Source of the DNA: an uncultured Sutterella sp.
GTDB lineage: Bacteria > Pseudomonadota > Gammaproteobacteria > Burkholderiales > Burkholderiaceae_F
Assembly (NCBI GenBank): GCA_905212345.1
Contig: CAJMEC010000058.1
Coordinates: forward strand, 1 to 9,101
DNA: 9,101 nucleotides
Reading direction: 5' to 3'
In this document: positions 5,380 to 9,101 of the stretch, piece by piece
Layout: each line of letters begins with the position of its first letter
Position numbering within the stretch: the stretch's first letter is position 1
Translations under genes and position numbers: made by a program
The notes under the pieces: model-generated
The model's input: only the letters and a program-made list of their open reading frames with translations
Told to the model about the DNA's origin: nothing
Databases searched by the model: none

Positions 5380-6197
5380 ATGAAAAGAAGAACGCTTTTA
5401 CCAAGACACGAAAAATGTCGAAGGATCTTCAAGCTTGGCTTCGGGATAAAGAAATTCAACAGATTAAGCCTTACAAAGTTTTCGATAATGTGTACTGATG
5501 GGTATCCTCTTGGCTCATCAAAACATCTGCCGGCCTGGTGCTTATTGATACTTTGCATGAACCTTTTGTAGACAGATTGTTTGAAAATATTGGCGCTCTT
5601 GGCTTTAAACCGGAAGAAATCAAATGGGTTCTCATGACTCACGGTCATTTTGATCATGTCGGCGGTTACTATCGAGCGGCTGATTATTTTAAAAATGCTC
5701 GTTTTGTCATGAGCAAACGAGGTTGGGACGAAGCATTTGTATCAGCCAAACAAAGTCAAGGTAAGCCGGGTCAATGGAAAATGCTCGAAAGAATTGACAA
5801 AGTAGTTAAAGACGGAGAAGTAATAGAGTGCGGCAAGAATTCGTTCTTGGCTTTGGAAACGCGGGGACATACTTGGGGGACAGCCAGTTACGCATACGAC
5901 GCAATTTGGAACGATAAGCGATACCGCGCGGTCACAATTGGCGGCCAAGGTTTAAACGCTATCGAATCGCCTGCTCAGGCTAAGGCTTATATCGCCAGCA
6001 TGAAAAGATTAGCGGAAAGTCAATTAAATATTTGTGTTGATCTGACAGCCCATCCATTTACCACTGGATTGACAGAACGTATTCCCAAAATTCAAGCCCT
6101 AAGGTCTGGAGGAGAGCATCCTCTTATTAATCGGGCGGAGTATCTAAAGCGCTTGTTGGGGCTTCAAAAAAGTGCGGAAACATTGCTGAGCCGATAA
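5380..6197 (+). pseudogene. Metallo-beta-lactamase-fold hydrolase (subclass B3-like), broken near the N-terminus
   Basis: A strong GAGGGG ribosome site (5370-5375) precedes ATG 5380, which reads MKRRTLL, the start of a likely Tat or Sec signal peptide. After about seven codons the mature reading frame is a different one: it runs from ATG 5415 (MSKDLQAWLRDKEIQQIKPY...KVFDNVY), hits TGA at 5496-5498, then continues WVSSWLIKTSAGLVLIDTLHEP and on to 6197. Relatives have a few residues of the type YVGxx between NVY and VSSWL, so a small deletion probably created the stop. Most of a signal peptide is also missing. The rest is well preserved: HGHFDH (5640-5657), His at 5868-5870 (RGHTWG) and His at 6051-6053 (TAHPF) supply all the zinc ligands of a B3-type site. 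A GTG at 5538 could start a 219-aa truncated product lacking the first strands and export signal, probably inactive. Substrate unknown. Confidence 0.8.
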
Positions 6198-6228
6198 TTG
6201 ACCAAACTCAGCCAATGAATCCTAGCGA

Positions 6229-6870
6229 TTAACACTCCTTGCCGCCGGTTATTTTTAAATCGACGGCATTATTTTTGATGGCTCTTACGCAAGCTTCCAA
6301 GCCTTTGGTAATTGAGCTCAATTCCATAAATGGAACATTTTTCTTTTTGATGGCCTGCATTGCAGCATAGGGGACATGAATAAATCCGCCTCGAATATTA
6401 AGTTTATTTTTGTTAATGTAATACAAAAGCGAGTACATAATGTGGTTGCACACATAGGTGCCAGCCGTGTTAGAAACAGCGGCAGGAATGCCGGCTTTTT
6501 TTACTTCTTCAACCATTGCCTTGATTGGAAGATTTGAAAAATAGGCATTTTCTCCATCTTCAAAGATAGTTTCATCAATTGGTTGATAACCATCGTTATC
6601 GGGAATTCGTCCGTCATCAATGTTGATGGCTACACGCTCAACATTGAAATTAAATAGTCCGCCAGCTTGTCCAACACAGATAACTACATCCGGTTTGTAC
6701 CGATCAATCGCTTCGAAAAGTTTTAAAGTTGAGGTTTTGAAAACTGTGGGAAGCTGAATCTTAATAATTTCCACCTCATCGATTATCTCTGAAAGAGCGT
6801 TGACGGCCTCCCAAGCAGGATTAATTTCTTCTCCGCCGAATGGTTCAAAGCCTGTAATCAATGTTTTCAT
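6229..6870 (-). CDS. pcp: Pyroglutamyl-peptidase I (pyrrolidone-carboxylate peptidase)
   Basis: A 213-aa cytosolic cysteine peptidase of family C15, normal length. It removes N-terminal pyroglutamate from peptides. The catalytic triad is visible as E78 (NVERVAIN), C141 (SNTAGTYVCNHIMY) and H165 (GGFIHVPY), all shifted by three from E81/C144/H168 of the Bacillus enzyme. The N-terminal MKTLITGFEPFGGEEINPAW is diagnostic. I chose ATG 6868-6870 because a perfect AAGGAG (complement of 6877-6882) sits 6 nt before it and the family starts there; the frame is open for 18 more codons to an ATG at 6924, which lacks such support. It converges on the broken hydrolase (31 bp between stop codons) and is divergent from the antiporter gene. 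It probably works in peptide or amino-acid scavenging. Confidence 0.96.
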   Translation of the reverse strand: MKTLITGFEPFGGEEINPAWEAVNALSEIIDEVEIIKIQLPTVFKTSTLKLFEAIDRYKPDVVICVGQAGGLFNFNVERVAINIDDGRIPDNDGYQPIDETIFEDGENAYFSNLPIKAMVEEVKKAGIPAAVSNTAGTYVCNHIMYSLLYYINKNKLNIRGGFIHVPYAAMQAIKKKNVPFMELSSITKGLEACVRAIKNNAVDLKITGGKEC

Positions 6871-6987
6871 TTTTTTCTCCTTCAGATTAAAAAACTTAAT
6901 CATACAAAAATTGTTTGACTGCAATTCTTCTAATGCAAATTAGTTTTTAAGATTACAATCACGAATACAGTCAGGGTAGGGTTTTTT

Positions 6988-7074
6988 ATGCGTGGATTTG
7001 CATTTTATGGTCGCCAAGGTAACCGTTCAGATAAACAATGTCTTTGCTGTGGAAATAAGTTTAATCGGACTTAA
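6988..7074 (+). CDS. Tiny ORF with a Cys-x-Cys-Cys motif; small protein or mobile-element fragment
   Basis: A 28-codon frame reading MRGFAFYGRQGNRSDKQCLC and then CGNKFNRT, with a G-rich GGGTAGGG stretch 7 nt upstream of the ATG. The arrangement aromatic-G-R-Q-G...C-x-C-C-G-N-K-F is reminiscent of the zinc-ribbon start of IS1-type InsA transposase proteins (YG-x-...-RYRC-x-x-C-G-K-x-F), but only one half of a zinc ligand set is present. It may be a remnant, a genuine small protein, or chance. I do not recognise it with certainty. Confidence 0.3.
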   Translation: MRGFAFYGRQGNRSDKQCLCCGNKFNRT

Positions 7075-7076
7075 TT

Positions 7077-7098
7077 CAACATAACTATTATTATGTTG
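7077..7098 (+). repeat. 8-bp perfect hairpin after the tiny ORF
   Basis: CAACATAA (7077-7084) pairs with TTATGTTG (7091-7098) around a CTATTA loop, starting 2 bp after the stop of the 28-codon ORF. There is no following T-tract, so it is not a standard intrinsic terminator. It could be a terminal palindrome of a lost element or an operator for the downstream permease gene. Confidence 0.4.
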
Positions 7099-7263
7099 CG
7101 TTGTATTGGAGAGTTTAGGTTCTATTAAATTAAGACGAACATCTTACGCACTTTATTGTAGAAGAATTTTCTTTTGTTTTTTGATTAGGCGTAGGATGAG
7201 CCGAGTCAGTCAGACGTATTAGGCATTGTATAAAACGAATCATTCAAACATTTGAGGTGTCAG

Positions 7264-8571
7264 ATGGATTTGATTTTGAATCCAATTATTCTTTCAGTAT
7301 TAGTGCTTTGTGTATTGTGCCTGGTTAGAGTCAATGTACTTTTAGCTTTGATATTTGCAGGCATTACAGCCGGTATCTCCGGCCACCTTGAAATTGGTCA
7401 AACGATGAATTTGTTGGCTGACGGTTTTTCCGCTAACGCCACAACGGCTTTGTCCTATATTTTATTAGGGACCTTCGCCGTTGCTATCGCAGATACTGGA
7501 CTGATGCAGATGTTGGTTGCGTGGTTGTCGAAGCATTTAGGGTCACGCAGGATGGTTTTTTGTATAGTTTTAGCTTTTATTGCTTGTTTGTCTCAAAACG
7601 TTATACCTGTCCACATCGCTTTCATTCCTCTGCTAATTCCGCCACTTTTGACTTTGATGAACAAAATGCAGTTGGATCGACGCGCCGCGGCTTGCGCGTT
7701 AAGTTTTGGTTTGGAAGCACCTTATATTACGTTGCCCATTGGTTTCGGTCTTATTTTCCAAGGCATTGTTGCGGACAGCATGACGCGAAGCGGTATGACA
7801 ACCACGGTTTCAGATGTGGCGTCGGTCAATTGGATTCTTGGTCTTTCAATGTTTATCGGTCTTTTAATTATGATTTTCGGCTTTTACCGCAAGCCGAGAA
7901 AGTATAAAGACTCTGAAGTTGCGGTTGAGGTAAAGACTGAGGTTATTTCAAAACTTGAGAAAAAACATTGGGCTGCGCTAATTGCCATTGTTTTGGCGGT
8001 AGTGGTTCAGATTATTTGGCAATCTTTGCCCTTAGCGGCCTTATTTGGTCTGATTGTCATGATTTTAGGCAGGGCTTTTAGTTTTTCTGAATTGGATCAT
8101 CATATAGCCCACGGTATTTCCATGATGGGATTTATTGCCTTTGTCATGCTGATTGCCGGCGGCTACGCAGCCATCCTCAAGGAAACTGGTGCGGTTGGAC
8201 AATTAATTGAAAGTGTTGTTCCTTATCTGCATACCAATAAGGTCATGGCAGCCGCCATTATCGTTTTGATCGGCTTGATCGTTACTATGGGGATCGGTAC
8301 TTCCTTCGGCACAGTTCCTATTTTGGCTGTGATTTACGTGCCTTTGTGCCAGGCTGTTGGATTTTCTCTGCCCGCGACTATTCTTCTAATGTCAGCGGCA
8401 GGAGCTTTGGGTGATGCGGGATCACCGGCCTCAGATACGACGCTTGGGCCGACGAGCGGCTTAAACGCGGATGGCCAGCATGATCATATTTGGGATACTT
8501 GTGTTCCGACCTTCATTGCATACAACATTCCACTTATGCTGGCGGGCATAATCGGTGCTCAGTTCATCTGA
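7264..8571 (+). CDS. Na+/H+ antiporter-family permease (YuiF/NhaC-like, putative amino-acid transporter)
   Basis: A 435-aa polytopic inner-membrane protein with about eleven or twelve hydrophobic segments. The N-terminus (LILNPIILSVLVLCVLCLVRVNVLLAL...ITAGISG) and the DGFSANATTALSYILLGTFAVAIADTGL block resemble the YuiF-like group with an Na_H_antiport_2 N-terminal domain. A conserved C-terminal block is GALGDAGSPASDTTLGPTSGLNADGQHDHIWDTCVPTF, typical of NhaC/YuiF relatives. ATG 7264 is chosen because GAGGTG (7254-7259) is 4 nt before it; an in-frame TTG at 7252 is less likely. Proteins of this group are annotated as antiporters but some are suspected amino-acid carriers. Divergence from pcp would fit uptake of peptide-derived amino acids, an inference only. 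Its stop is 1 bp from the stop of the convergent TPR gene. Confidence 0.88.
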   Translation: MDLILNPIILSVLVLCVLCLVRVNVLLALIFAGITAGISGHLEIGQTMNLLADGFSANATTALSYILLGTFAVAIADTGLMQMLVAWLSKHLGSRRMVFCIVLAFIACLSQNVIPVHIAFIPLLIPPLLTLMNKMQLDRRAAACALSFGLEAPYITLPIGFGLIFQGIVADSMTRSGMTTTVSDVASVNWILGLSMFIGLLIMIFGFYRKPRKYKDSEVAVEVKTEVISKLEKKHWAALIAIVLAVVVQIIWQSLPLAALFGLIVMILGRAFSFSELDHHIAHGISMMGFIAFVMLIAGGYAAILKETGAVGQLIESVVPYLHTNKVMAAAIIVLIGLIVTMGIGTSFGTVPILAVIYVPLCQAVGFSLPATILLMSAAGALGDAGSPASDTTLGPTSGLNADGQHDHIWDTCVPTFIAYNIPLMLAGIIGAQFI

Positions 8572-8572
8572 G

Positions 8573-9101
8573 TTATGGTGAAGGGCTCATTGCCTTTAGA
8601 ACTATTTCTGCATTTTGTTTGCAGGTGTCGTTATTGTTTTGTTCACAGGCTTGCTCAATTAATTTCCAAATGTCTCTTTTGTATGGATGTAATATCAGAG
8701 CCTGAAGAGCGGCAGACTGTGCCGTCGCAAAGTCTTTTGTTTTCAGACTGGCGGCAGCAAGATTGCACCATATTGATGTTTCTGCGGGATTGGCCTTTGC
8801 GGCGCGTTGAAAGAGTTTAACGGCAAGTTTGTAGTCTTTTTGATTAAAGGCGTTGATTCCATAGGCATTTAGCTGTTCGGCCATCTGCGCCTGTCCAATT
8901 CCCGGTCTTGGAAAAGATTGAATTAGCGCCAATAGCTCCTTGAGTTCAGAAGGCTTATACAGTCTTTGATTCAAAATTTCTAAAACGGATGCAATTGGCG
9001 TTACCGAAGTTTCCTGAATACTTGCAAGCGATTCTTTTTGCCCACCTTTTGTGGTCGATTGCGCCTGAAGCGAACCCGAGAACATTGTTAATAGACAAAC
9101 T
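8573..9101 (-). CDS. Exported TPR-repeat protein (5' end beyond the window)
   Basis: The frame is open to the window edge, so the gene starts outside. The first visible residues, VCLLTMFSGSLQAQSTTKGG, look like the hydrophobic core and cleavage region (LQA-Q) of a Sec signal peptide, so the ATG at 9083-9085 is probably internal and the true start lies just upstream. About 170 residues follow. The C-terminal half has at least two tetratricopeptide-like units (AYGINAFNQKDYKLAVKLF... and WCNLAAASLKTKDFATAQSA...) with the usual A/G and L/Y spacing at helix packing positions. TPR proteins scaffold protein-protein contacts, here probably in the periplasm; no catalytic domain is visible and the partner is unknown. 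The convergent permease stop lies 1 bp away. Confidence 0.8.
   Translation of the reverse strand, partial: VCLLTMFSGSLQAQSTTKGGQKESLASIQETSVTPIASVLEILNQRLYKPSELKELLALIQSFPRPGIGQAQMAEQLNAYGINAFNQKDYKLAVKLFQRAAKANPAETSIWCNLAAASLKTKDFATAQSAALQALILHPYKRDIWKLIEQACEQNNNDTCKQNAEIVLKAMSPSP

Larger units (their letters stand above)
6871..7263. other. Divergent intergenic region between pcp and the permease gene
   Basis: A 393-bp gap. It holds the pcp ribosome site (6877-6882), a 28-codon Cys-containing ORF (6988-7074), a hairpin (7077-7098), and ATCTTACGC (7141-7149) that can pair with GCGTAGGAT (7189-7197) with one G-T wobble across 39 nt. A TATAAA (7229-7234) could be the -10 box of the permease promoter, but I see no good -35 box at the right distance. 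No convincing pcp promoter was found. Nothing resembles a known riboswitch. Confidence 0.45.

Noticed and set aside
5496..5498. In-frame TGA in the metallo-hydrolase read as selenocysteine or as tryptophan (altered code)
   Set aside because: Other genes in the window end normally with TGA (umuC's neighbour permease, lysR), I see no SECIS-like hairpin directly after it, residues are also missing at that spot, and a second lesion lies upstream. Decay is the simpler reading.
6185..6212. GCTGAG/CTCAGC stem over the hydrolase stop as a terminator
   Set aside because: Only 6 bp with a 16-nt loop and no T-tract; not distinguishable from chance.
6871..6924. Longer pcp starting at 6924
   Set aside because: The 18 extra residues lie over a perfect Shine-Dalgarno for the ATG at 6870, where all family members begin.

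Overview
The window looks like a piece of a Gram-negative proteobacterial chromosome of moderate to low GC. A betaproteobacterium, perhaps a gut Sutterellaceae-like one, would fit, but that is an inference from gene types and no rRNA or marker gene is present. The density of decayed genes and mobile-element traces marks it as accessory or actively eroding.

Region 1 (1-997). The window opens inside the right end of an IS200/IS605-type element: the last 56 codons of TnpB, then a series of hairpins with the features of an omegaRNA (reRNA) scaffold, ending at TCAA (213-216). The next base is already inside another gene, the last 55 codons of a sensor histidine kinase. The element has therefore landed in the ATP-binding domain of the kinase. 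The kinase's partner, a FixJ/TtrR-like response regulator, follows intact.

Region 2 (998-3874). An umuDC-type SOS mutagenesis operon follows. Its UmuD carries a long N-terminal extension that looks like a ribbon-helix-helix DNA-binding domain. The promoter is embedded in a perfect 10-bp inverted repeat, and I see no canonical LexA box. A TauE/SafE-family membrane transporter follows with its own promoter; its ribosome binding site could be masked in transcripts reading through from umuC.

Region 3 (3875-6197). After an AT-rich gap come a frameshifted remnant of an unrecognised gene, a LysR-type regulator on the minus strand, and a divergent subclass-B3-like metallo-beta-lactamase-fold gene. 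The last keeps all its metal ligands but is broken near its N-terminus by a frameshift and an in-frame stop. The intergenic stretch between regulator and target contains several dyads suited to LysR binding.

Region 4 (6198-9101). A minus-strand pyroglutamyl-peptidase I gene (pcp), a 393-bp gap with a tiny Cys-rich ORF and a hairpin, a YuiF/NhaC-like Na+/H+ antiporter-family permease, and, convergent with it and only 1 bp away, the 3' portion of a secreted TPR-repeat protein that runs off the window.
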